DNA of 64,000 bases, taken from assembly GCA_003116975.1 (NCBI GenBank), contig BGKB01000029.1:62001-126000 (forward strand). The letters are read 5' to 3'. How positions within the stretch are numbered: the stretch's first letter is position 1; each line of letters opens with the position of its first letter. Shown in pieces: positions 31,423-39,566 of the stretch. This DNA is from Aurantiochytrium sp. KH105 (lineage: Eukaryota; Sar; Bigyra; Thraustochytrida; Thraustochytriidae). The position numbers were made by a program, and so were the translations under genes. The notes below the pieces were generated by a model. The model saw only the letters and a program-made list of their open reading frames with translations. It was not told where the DNA came from and searched no databases.

Positions 31423-32772
31423 ATGAAGACGGCGGGCTTTCGCGGCTTCGGGAGCTTCATGGTCGCCGAGAGCATCGAGGACATGGTGGCGCGAGCATGC
31501 CGCGGCGAGCGTGTGGCCAAGCTACCTTTTGCGAGCTCGGCTCTGTCACGAGAAAGTACTGGCGTGAAGGTGTCGCCGCTCAAACGAACGTCTCACGAGG
31601 ACTTTACGCTTGATCTTGCAGAGTTTACCTTTGTAAATCATGGCGCTTTTGGCGCAGCCTTGCGAGCAGGAAGTCGGCGCGCGAGAGAATGGCGAGAGTA
31701 CGCAGAAGAGCAACCGCTTCGTTATTTTGACCGCGAACTCTTTCCAGGTCTCGTTGAAAGCGCAAGAAGACTTGCAAGCTTTATTGGTGCGCGCCCAGAT
31801 CAGCTTGCGCTGACAAACAACGCTACTGCAGGTCTCGATGCCGTCATTGCCAGCGCGTTTGCAGCTTCAGACAAGTGCAACGATCGTATTCTTGTCTTTG
31901 ATACGACATACGGAAGCGTCAAGAAAATGGCTGCACGTCATTTTGGATCCGATCATGTCGATGAGCTGCACCTTCCGCTTCCTCTTCGGGATCAAGACCA
32001 TTTTCTCAACGAGCTCGAAGCGCAATTGGATTCCATGGACCTGACAAATACACGCCTCGCTGTGGTCGATCACGTGACCTCAAACACTGCCGTCTGCTTG
32101 CCCATTGAGGAAATGAGCAAACTTTTCCAGGCCCGTGGAATTCCAACGCTTGTTGATGGCGCACATGGGCCATGGGCCACGGCTCTCGACCTAGAAGCTC
32201 TATCTTGTGACTATTACGTAGGGAACTGTCACAAGTGGCTGTGTGCTCCAAAGTCCGTGGGATTCGTCTTTGTACGAAGCCCTGATGAGCATACTGCATC
32301 TCTCGCCCCCCGCATTACCTCGCATGGAGAGCAGTCGCCGTTCCCAGGTTGTTTCTTTTGGGACGGCTGTCGCGATTATGCAGCGGCTCTTGCACTGCCG
32401 GCGGTGCTCGATTACTGGTATGAGCACGATGCTATTCTCGCGCGCTCCCAAGCTGTCTCTCTAGTACAAGAGGCGCGCGCAATGCTCGAGAAGCGCTGGG
32501 CCACCGAAAATTTGGGTCTCGCGGCGATGGGAAGTGAGTTCACCGATATTCCCATGACATGCGTCGGGCTGCCTGTAAATCTTGAGCACGGCTCGTCTGC
32601 CGATGCGCATGGTCTGCAAGAGCGTCTGTACCACACGCACAAGGTCGAATGTCCTGTCAAGGAGATCAATGGTCGATTATATCTCCGCATCTCCTCACAT
32701 GTGTACAATTGCTTAGATGATTACGAACGCGTGGCGCACGCCGTGGACGACGTGCTCCGCGATGCGGTCTGA
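31423..32772 (+). CDS. Class V aminotransferase, isopenicillin-N-epimerase-like PLP enzyme (449 aa)
   Basis: The start ATG 31423 gives MKTAGFRGFGSF; the upstream in-frame sequence is rejected as low-complexity. The enzyme shows the fold-type I PLP landmarks of class V aminotransferases and CefD-like epimerases: TNNATAGLDAV (phosphate cup), VDHVTSNTAVCLPI, VDGAHGPWA (Asp contacting the PLP ring nitrogen) and GNCHKWLCAPKSVGF, where the Lys should form the Schiff base. LYLRISSHVYN near the C-terminus matches the RIS-x-YN element that binds the substrate carboxylate. Family members act as cysteine desulfhydrases, epimerases or kynureninase-like enzymes, so the substrate is open. Length fits the family. 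No targeting signal is obvious. Its closest neighbour is the divergent pseudokinase gene, and the context gives no pathway clue. Confidence 0.92.
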   Translation: MKTAGFRGFGSFMVAESIEDMVARACRGERVAKLPFASSALSRESTGVKVSPLKRTSHEDFTLDLAEFTFVNHGAFGAALRAGSRRAREWREYAEEQPLRYFDRELFPGLVESARRLASFIGARPDQLALTNNATAGLDAVIASAFAASDKCNDRILVFDTTYGSVKKMAARHFGSDHVDELHLPLPLRDQDHFLNELEAQLDSMDLTNTRLAVVDHVTSNTAVCLPIEEMSKLFQARGIPTLVDGAHGPWATALDLEALSCDYYVGNCHKWLCAPKSVGFVFVRSPDEHTASLAPRITSHGEQSPFPGCFFWDGCRDYAAALALPAVLDYWYEHDAILARSQAVSLVQEARAMLEKRWATENLGLAAMGSEFTDIPMTCVGLPVNLEHGSSADAHGLQERLYHTHKVECPVKEINGRLYLRISSHVYNCLDDYERVAHAVDDVLRDAV

Positions 32773-32874
32773 GATTTGAGGCAAAAAGTTCTTGTGTAAA
32801 GACTGCATTTCTGCAAGCTCTTGAAAAATGTCTCCACTTTTGAAAAAAAAAAAAAAAGCAATTCTCGCAGACTT

Positions 32875-33430
32875 TCATTTCTCTGCTGCGTCGACGTCAT
32901 CCAAAGAGCGCTCGTCGGTTGTGGAGGTCTCCTCGTCGGAGCTTTCGAGATCCTCGCGCGGGGGTAGCGTGCATGCGGCGTCGTGGCAGCGCATTTGCAG
33001 GGCAAAAAATTGCTTTTCAAGTTTTCTTGCATGTGGTCCCGGTCTTGCGACTCGTGCAAAGACTTGCCATTCCGCATCGCTTCGGGACCCTAGAGGCCCA
33101 AGCGAGAGGAAGATGGCCGCCCTGCGCGCGAGTCTCCGCGAGACTCGCACCCGCGTCCATCGCATCGAGCGCGCAGCACCATTCGAATCCATTGACGCCC
33201 TTTTTGTTGACGAACGCAGCGTTTGAAATCTGCATGCGATCTGCCCAAATCCCATTGTTGCAAGTGACAAAAAAATGGCTGGCCAACTCCCGTGAGACCT
33301 TTTCCTCATGCTTTCCTTCTTTCTTACTGCGACGTGCGAGGTAAGATGAGCGCGGGAAAAAGCTGAGCAAGCTTGCTGCTGCTCTTGGTTGTCCAAGACC
33401 AGTTCGTGAATATTGTCTCGCCTTTTTCAA
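32875..33430 (-). CDS. Probable small two-exon gene of unknown function, 5' end unresolved
   Basis: Two neighbouring minus-strand frames join cleanly if a 61-nt intron at 33090-33150 is removed (donor GGTGCGAG, acceptor CCTCTAG). The join keeps phase and gives WCCALDAMDAGSRSDAEWQ. Upstream residues look natural (SRELASHFFVTCNNGIWADR). The last exon contains EKQFFALQMRCHDAAC and an acidic tail (ESSDEETSTTDERSLDD) before the stop at 32875. The intron is about the same size as the 63-nt intron in the Cys-rich gene. The true start may be an ATG in a further upstream exon; the open frame has only a TTG near 33430. Family not recognised; Cys and His spacing could bind a metal, which is speculative. 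Confidence 0.45.
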
Positions 33431-33439
33431 TGGCTGGCA

Positions 33440-36400
33440 TCAGTTCTCGTTGACGATAAAGGCAGGGGCCTGGCAATAGCTAAAGATGTTGCCCTCGCGA
33501 TGGAGCAGCATGGACCGGTCTGCAGCGCGGCGACCGGTGACAATGAGCTCTTGAAGATCCTCAACGAGAACCGGATTGAGATTAAAGTAGTTGTGCCGGA
33601 GCTTGTGCACATTGGCCTCCATCCAGGTGGTGTCAATGGCATCAAGATCGAGCCATGGACGTTGGGAAATGTGACGCCGGCGCTTGCGCTTGGCACGGGG
33701 TCCCCGACGCACGCGTTCAAGAAAAAGGGACGCCGAATGTTGCACGATGCGCTGATGCTCGTTGCACGGTGCAAAGAGCGAGAAGATGCTGCGACCAACA
33801 GTCAGTTGTTTGGAGAAAAGGCGGTCTTGACCTTGCGTCTGGAGTATCTCCGTCTCCGTCGGACTCCGAAAGCAGCACACGCACGATCGCGGGCAGCACG
33901 AGTCGGGGTCTTTCGGGGCGCTATATTCGCCCGCGTTTTCATTAGCCCGTCTTGGGGGTGAGGAAAGATGCGCCGGGTAGCACTCTGTGCCGAAAAAGTG
34001 TCGAATAGTCTGCATGGCGCCGTTGCCGAGCTCGCTCCAAAAGAGAGCGCCGTCTTTGCGATTTCCAATCACCGTCACGTGATCGCACACACATCGAATT
34101 GTGGCGAAACCGTGGTTGACAAAACTTGCCAAGGGATAGTCCGGATTCAACAATGTGATTGTGCGAGCTCTGAGGAGTGGCTGACCGTCAAGCCCAGGTC
34201 CTTGGGTCGCCGCGGCGCCGCTCTCGACGTCGAGGCCATCGACTGCTCCGTTGGGACCGTGCTGATCTGCGGCAAAGTCTGGCGCAAGAGAAAAGCGTCG
34301 CGAGACGTCACTACGTGAACCGTCGGGCTTGTCGGCAAATGCGCCCATGAGCGCATGCACGCCCATGCTGTGCGTGAGGAAATGAACGTCGCGAATTCCA
34401 GCATCTCGTAGACCATCGAGCATGGACCCAAAGACGGCAACTGTTCGCTCGTCAGCAGCCTTTTCGACTGCCCACAGATAGGTCGCGACTTGCCCTGCTG
34501 GCCAGTTGAATACAAAGGGTTTAATGTGCGGCGGGAAATGTCCCATGGCTAGGAATTGGCCGAGGCGCTCGAGATTATGACGGAGTGAAGAGTTGAAGCC
34601 TGGTATGAAGATGAGCGCTTCCGCGTGACCTTCGAGACTCGAGCGCCAGTCCCGAACACGCAAATGAGGAGTCCGTGCACTTGGATGAGCTGCTTGGTCC
34701 CTCGTTTCTGTTTTACCGTCAAAGCCATTAGAAACGGATGTGCCTTGGGCGCTATTGAGCAAAAGCTTGTTTCGATGCCGTGCGCTTCGCGCCGAGATGG
34801 ACCGGGGGTCGGGCCGTCCTCCATTGAGTGAAAAGGGCTCGAGGCTAAAGGACGATGAATCGTATTCTACAGAATCTACGTCGGAGTACCGGCCTCCATC
34901 CATGCTCTGCCGCAAGATCGAATTGCTTGCACGGCCCGAGGATCTATCTGTGCGTAACGGGACGGTATGATCTTCGCTGACGCAAAGAAAGTTCCCTTCT
35001 TCTCCTTCTTCTTCATCCTCGAGGTAGGATGCAAGTCTGCCGGATTTTGCGTTAACCTGTCGACGGCTGTCGGCGCGACCTCTCATCCGGTCCACATCTG
35101 CCTCCTCCTCCTCCTCCTCCTCCTCCTCCTCGTCGTCGTCGTCGTCATCGTCGTCGTCGTCATCGTCTCCACCGACCATGTCCGTCAAACTAGAAGAGCG
35201 TTGTGCACCAGGAAGTCCAAGCTTTGCAAATCCAAGAGAAGAACGCAACGAAGGTGTACGTGGTGCCACAAGATCACCGTCATCGACTGTTCCATCGTGG
35301 CTATCAATTGTATCAAGCTCGTCTGCCAGTTCCATGCGTGCTGAGGGGTGAAGAGTTGAGGCACCGCGAGAGCGTCTTTCTCCACGATGTTGTTCTTGGA
35401 GGAATAAAGCATCGAGATTATCCTCGTGGCTGAGACTTGAATCACCAAGGGAATGATCAAGTCTTGCAGAAGCAGCATCGGATCCCGCGGGATCCTGATT
35501 ACTTCCATGACCATACGTGAGACCGTTATCTTCCTCCTCTTCGTTGGTATCGTCGGGGTAGATGACATCGACAACGACCTGACGCACCTGCTGTCCCGCC
35601 TGACTCGTTTCGGCAAAGGTATGGCCTGCTACAGTAACGCCACGGCCCTGGTTGGCAGTGATGAACACGCTGGTAACCGGATGAACCGCGGACAAGAATT
35701 TGAGGCGCTGAAGGCAGTCAGAGATGGTGGCTGAAACGCGAAAGCTCGTGGCGGGGTTCTCCTCGAGCCAAACCGATTGCCGTGAGCCCCGTACGTTGTC
35801 GAGTGACTCCGCGATGGACTTTGTGTCAAGCTCAAAGGGTCCAAAGAGCACTCTCGAGGCAGGCAAATGGGAAAAGAATTCGCCCGAGACGCTGCATTCA
35901 ACAGAAGCGACTCCACAACGCGCAGGGCCTGCGTTTGTGGGGAAGAGTTTAAAGGACCCGAATTCATCGTCTGTTGCCGAGACAAAGCCGATGACGAGGG
36001 TGTCAAAGGCGCAGCCTGAACCGAATTCGCGTGAGCGAAAAGGCCCGACGGGACGGCCATTCTCCCACCATCCAGTGAGGATTTCGCCGTGATAAGCGTC
36101 GTCGATCCAATGACCGACGCCATGGGGAAGGCCATCGGCGTTTGTCTCGCCTCGATAGGTGCACGTGTATCTGTGAGTGAGGCCGCTCGAGTACGTGAGG
36201 GTCCAGGGTCCGATCATGCGGACTTCATACCAGCGTTTTGCGCCAATGTGCCTGTGAAACCAGTCTGAGGCAAGGAGGCGCGGATAGGCATAGTGTACAA
36301 AGAGATAGATGCCGAGTGTGAGTATTTCGACGACAATGAGACTGATGGTGAGCCATCCTGGTGATTTCGATCCAAAGAGATTATATTCCTGGTTGAGCAT

Positions 36401-37012
36401 GATGTTGAGAGCTTCGGCAAGCATGAGCCAATAGAGCATCCAACGGAAGACGACGATGACTCGCGTTAACGTGTAGACGATGATGGCCACCGTGATGATC
36501 GTAATGAGCCCCCAGAAACCAAGTTGACCAATGTTAAGTTTGATCCAGAAGCCTTCTTTCGACAGGCTGGCTCCAAGGACGCCGAAAACAAGGAGAAGCG
36601 TGAGAAAGGCCCAGAGCATTGTGTAAGGCCTGTCTGAGCTGTATGTGCCCCAGATTCTGCGGAGGTGCTTGCGCATCTCCATGTGCTGGAAGGTGACATC
36701 AATGGGAGAGCCCACCGCCCGGCCCTTGAGATGCAAGAGCTGCTGCTGCTGATGATGATATTTGCGTGACCTGCGGCGCCTTCTGCCTTGGGCTCCCTGC
36801 ACGGGCACACCGGGGCCTCCAGCGCCAGCGGTGCCAGGAGCAGCGGTGGCGTTGGCGGCGTTGGCGGCGGTGGCGGCGGCGTAGGTGGTGGTGTCGGAGC
36901 GTGCGGAAGAGCCCTGAACGCCTTCTCGTCCCCAGTGTTGGTCGTCTCGTCTGCCGCTTCGCTCGGCTACTTCGCGGGGAAGGAGGCCCTCCTCTAGTTC
37001 TTGCGCAGTCAT
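33440..37012 (-). CDS. Membrane-anchored MORN / DUF900-type alpha/beta hydrolase (1190 aa)
   Basis: The start ATG 37012 (MTAQELEEGLLP) is chosen over more upstream open sequence, which is Lys-rich and low-complexity. Order: a low-complexity N-terminus; four hydrophobic helices between about 128 and 240 (AFLTLLLVFGVLG; WGLITIITVAIIVYTLT; WLTISLIVVEILTLGIYLF); a MORN-like element near 279-320 (YRGETNADGLPHGVGHW); an acidic Asp/Glu run near 615-640; then an alpha/beta hydrolase of the DUF900 type from ~800 (ALIFIPGFNSSLRHNLERLG), with nucleophile motif THSMGVHAL near 882 and LLNPDYPLASFVNH beyond. The C-terminus (HKLRHNYFNLNPVLVEDLQ) looks like a conserved family tail. I infer a membrane-bound serine hydrolase, perhaps lipid-directed, with MORN for membrane contact. 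Substrate unknown. Confidence 0.9.
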   Translation of the reverse strand: MTAQELEEGLLPREVAERSGRRDDQHWGREGVQGSSARSDTTTYAAATAANAANATAAPGTAGAGGPGVPVQGAQGRRRRRSRKYHHQQQQLLHLKGRAVGSPIDVTFQHMEMRKHLRRIWGTYSSDRPYTMLWAFLTLLLVFGVLGASLSKEGFWIKLNIGQLGFWGLITIITVAIIVYTLTRVIVVFRWMLYWLMLAEALNIMLNQEYNLFGSKSPGWLTISLIVVEILTLGIYLFVHYAYPRLLASDWFHRHIGAKRWYEVRMIGPWTLTYSSGLTHRYTCTYRGETNADGLPHGVGHWIDDAYHGEILTGWWENGRPVGPFRSREFGSGCAFDTLVIGFVSATDDEFGSFKLFPTNAGPARCGVASVECSVSGEFFSHLPASRVLFGPFELDTKSIAESLDNVRGSRQSVWLEENPATSFRVSATISDCLQRLKFLSAVHPVTSVFITANQGRGVTVAGHTFAETSQAGQQVRQVVVDVIYPDDTNEEEEDNGLTYGHGSNQDPAGSDAASARLDHSLGDSSLSHEDNLDALFLQEQHRGERRSRGASTLHPSARMELADELDTIDSHDGTVDDGDLVAPRTPSLRSSLGFAKLGLPGAQRSSSLTDMVGGDDDDDDDDDDDDEEEEEEEEEEADVDRMRGRADSRRQVNAKSGRLASYLEDEEEGEEGNFLCVSEDHTVPLRTDRSSGRASNSILRQSMDGGRYSDVDSVEYDSSSFSLEPFSLNGGRPDPRSISARSARHRNKLLLNSAQGTSVSNGFDGKTETRDQAAHPSARTPHLRVRDWRSSLEGHAEALIFIPGFNSSLRHNLERLGQFLAMGHFPPHIKPFVFNWPAGQVATYLWAVEKAADERTVAVFGSMLDGLRDAGIRDVHFLTHSMGVHALMGAFADKPDGSRSDVSRRFSLAPDFAADQHGPNGAVDGLDVESGAAATQGPGLDGQPLLRARTITLLNPDYPLASFVNHGFATIRCVCDHVTVIGNRKDGALFWSELGNGAMQTIRHFFGTECYPAHLSSPPRRANENAGEYSAPKDPDSCCPRSCVCCFRSPTETEILQTQGQDRLFSKQLTVGRSIFSLFAPCNEHQRIVQHSASLFLERVRRGPRAKRKRRRHISQRPWLDLDAIDTTWMEANVHKLRHNYFNLNPVLVEDLQELIVTGRRAADRSMLLHREGNIFSYCQAPAFIVNEN

Positions 37013-37446
37013 CGCCGCCGCGCGCACGTCTGCCCGTCCCAGACACGCCCCGGCCCGCCCGCCCGCCCTGGCTGGCTGGCTGGCTGCTTGTTTCTTTGTT
37101 TCTCCGCGTCCTAATTCATAGTTCGTTCGTCTCACCGTTTCCTTCTTCTTCTCCTTCTTCTTCTTCTTGGCAACTTGGGTGAGGCACGCAAATCTTTTCC
37201 TGGCTAGGCCCTTTTTTTTTATCAACATGCAAGCGCGCATGTGCGTGCGCAAATGACCCAGGCAAGATAAGGCACGCGAGCGAGCTAGCCTCTGCTGAGG
37301 CTCGCCCCGCCGCCTGGGGCTCGTGTTCGGGCGGCGCGAGCCTGCCTCCTCGGCTGCCGCTCATGCATGAACATGCAGCGCAGCTTTGTTTGACTATGCT
37401 TGGCGGGATGTGGATCGGGGCTTCATTTGACCTGCGGATACAGAGT
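37013..37446. other. Upstream region of the DUF900 gene; left flank of the accessory island
   Basis: No gene supported. It contains pyrimidine-rich runs and is the probable promoter and 5' UTR of the minus-strand hydrolase gene. Confidence 0.4.
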
Positions 37447-37472
37447 AAAGTCCGTTATTACGTACACATTAC
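37447..37472. repeat. Left copy of the island boundary motif
   Basis: AAAGTCCGTTATTACGTACA continuing into CATTAC. The same motif with few changes recurs at 54231, 54639 and 54739, all in the same orientation. See the right-edge feature. Confidence 0.7.
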
Positions 37473-37543
37473 ATTGCAGAACGAGGGAGGCGGTTTTTGC
37501 CTTTGGGGGCCCAACCGCCCCGCGCACCGGGATCCCGACCTAG

Positions 37544-37837
37544 CAGCAGGTTAGGGCTTTTGCCACGGCGGTGCAAAGCTTCGCGGCGGAGCACGCGACC
37601 GTGGTCACGCTGGACGCCATACACCGCCGAAGTGAATGCTGCGAAAAGGGCGACGCGCTTTTGCTCGCGCACGCGGAGCCAGATAACCCGTCGAGGATCG
37701 AGGACATTTACGCCTCGCCGATCTCCCCCTCCCCGGATGAGACCCTCAGGCACTGGCCCTGCTTCGCCGTCGGCAGCGACAAGGCCCCGGCATTGGGCGT
37801 GCTCCTTGCCCACGGGCGTTTTTCTCGCACCCTCTAA
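37544..37837 (+). CDS. Open fragment of unknown function
   Basis: A short frame with natural composition and no ATG (FAAEHATVVTLDAIHRRSE; NPSRIEDIYASPISPSPDE; CFAVGSDKAPALGVLLAHG) ends at a stop at 37835-37837. It may be an exon or the remnant of a truncated gene. It lies just inside the left boundary motif. No family recognised. Confidence 0.25.
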   Translation, partial: QQVRAFATAVQSFAAEHATVVTLDAIHRRSECCEKGDALLLAHAEPDNPSRIEDIYASPISPSPDETLRHWPCFAVGSDKAPALGVLLAHGRFSRTL

Positions 37838-38098
37838 CTGCTCCAATGCAGCATTGATACTCGTTGTAGGTGATTGTCCCTTCTTCTTCCCCGTACCCGG
37901 ATTCTGCGCCGCGGGGGACGTCCGCGGGACACCGAGATGCAGCCCCGAACGGGTCTGACGTGGGCCCGATGATGCGGGCTCGGGCCGTGGCTGCTGTACC
38001 GGCCCACTGCTTCACGTATGCATTGCTTGCTCCAGCGGGGCCGCGGGGTGCGGAATGTGACGGTCTGCGTTCTTCTCTTGGTGGCGGCGGGCGCACTG

Positions 38099-38641
38099 TC
38101 AGCGCCAGCACTCGAGCTGCTCGAGGAGGAGGAACTGCGACTCACCACTACCACGGCTCGCGCTGGGCGCCGCTTCATTACCCGCCGCCAGTCTTGTGAT
38201 ACCAGAGGGCGCGCTGACACTCGTGCTGCTCGGGGAAGCATTGGAGCGACGAGACTCCCCACTAGCAGTGCTCGCGTCGGCCGCGGTGGCAGCCGCGGTA
38301 GCAGCCGCGGTACCACGAGTCATACCGCCTCAGAGACGGCCGTATTGCGTGCGACCGCGCCTGTTCCCGGCGCCGGGTGGCTGCGCGGGGGACCCCCACC
38401 CACCCCCAAGGAATTCTCCTCCATCTGCAGGAGGGCGCTGGGGCCGGCCCCGGGCACCCTCCATCGCCCGCAGAAAGGCATCGATGTCGGCCTCGCAGGC
38501 CCGTAGAGGATCCTCTGTCAATTCACAGGCTTGGAAAAATTGAAGCTGCGTCGAAAAGCGGCGAGTCGCCCAGTCGGGCGCACCGTCCAAATTCACTGCC
38601 CAGGTGCCTCGAGCAGAATACACCTTTGTCCGGACGTTCGT
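38099..38641 (-). pseudogene. Interrupted minus-strand frame of unknown function
   Basis: A frame beginning just after a TTCAATAG acceptor-like site near 38642 reads VYSARGTWAVNLDGAPDW, then FQACELTEDPLRACEADID and a Pro/Gly-rich linker. It meets an in-frame TGA at 38330-38332, then continues open in the same frame to 38099 with Ala/Thr/Ser-rich sequence. I see either a gene ending at TGA 38330 or a gene interrupted by one nonsense codon. No known domain. Confidence 0.28.
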
Positions 38642-38749
38642 CTATTGAAGGCTACCTGGGTGGCCCAGACCGAAGCCATTGTTTCGAAATGCGTCCCCAC
38701 ACAGGCACTTGGACAAACTTCACATACATGGGACTGGTATACATAAACG

Positions 38750-39466
38750 ATGAGCGAGGATGCCCTGCCCCTGTCTCCCCCAGGCTACCGGTCGGCGAGG
38801 ATACGAAGAGCGGCATTGTGTTGCAAAATGAATGCCGAGGACCTGCAGCAGGAGGAGGCGAAGCGGCGGCGGCTCGCCGCCGAGCTGAGGGTCGCCGCTG
38901 CGGCCCACGACGCGACCGGCACCTTTGACGAAGACACGGACATGGGAGACGACGGCGAGAACGACGGCGCGGTGGTGATGCTCCCCATGACGTACGAGCA
39001 GCTGACGGAGGTCAAGTTCAAGGAGACCTGCTTCGCGTGCAAGTACATCAACGCCGGGTCGATGCGCGAGAACCCGGAGTTCGTGACGCTCATGAAGCTG
39101 TACACGGAGAACGCCGAGGCGGTGAGCCAGCCGGCGCTGTTCCGCCTGGTCAAGGCTCACTTCGACCGCCACTGCCGCCCCATCGTGCGGGAGGAGTGGA
39201 CGCTGCCGTGCATCGAGGAGCACTTCACCGTGCACACCAACTACCCCACGGACGAGATCCTCAAGCAGCTCAAGGTGCTCACGTCGATCCGCAACAACAT
39301 GATCTCCACGGCGCTCCTACGCAGTATGCGCAACAACGCGGTCGAGCCGCTCAACAACAAGATCAACAACCTCGTCATCATCCTAAAGGAGATCCGCGAG
39401 CTAATGCTGGCCAAGAAGAAGATCAGCACCATGCTGGGCTACAGCGAGATCCTCGACAAATACTGA
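38750..39466 (+). CDS. Cys/His-containing protein of unknown function, virus-like character possible (238 aa)
   Basis: An intact frame; the ATG at 38750 is used, with a second ATG at 38828 (MNAEDLQQEEAKRRR) equally plausible. After an acidic linker (DEDTDMGDDGENDGAV) comes a compact domain. It has CFACKYINAGSM and, about 40 residues later, LVKAHFDRHCRPIV, a spacing that could bind zinc. The C-terminal half is helical and Asn/Ile-rich (SIRNNMISTALLRSMRNN; LMLAKKKISTMLGYSEILD). Codon use is strongly GC-biased. I do not recognise a cellular family. The size, Cys/His cluster and island setting make a virus-derived protein conceivable, but that is inference. Its last 73 bases are duplicated at 43381-43453, where they begin the second tandem unit. 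Confidence 0.72.
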   Translation: MSEDALPLSPPGYRSARIRRAALCCKMNAEDLQQEEAKRRRLAAELRVAAAAHDATGTFDEDTDMGDDGENDGAVVMLPMTYEQLTEVKFKETCFACKYINAGSMRENPEFVTLMKLYTENAEAVSQPALFRLVKAHFDRHCRPIVREEWTLPCIEEHFTVHTNYPTDEILKQLKVLTSIRNNMISTALLRSMRNNAVEPLNNKINNLVIILKEIRELMLAKKKISTMLGYSEILDKY

Positions 39467-39566
39467 AAGTGAGTTGTGAGTGCCTAGCAAGCAGCCAGGT
39501 TGATGAATCATTCCATTCCATTCCATTACATAATACATTACATTATGCTACATTACTTTTCATTTC

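Noticed and set aside
37013..37252. 80-residue N-terminal extension of the DUF900 gene
   Set aside because: Lys/Arg-rich, with no similarity to a targeting signal; the ATG at 37012 has a better context.
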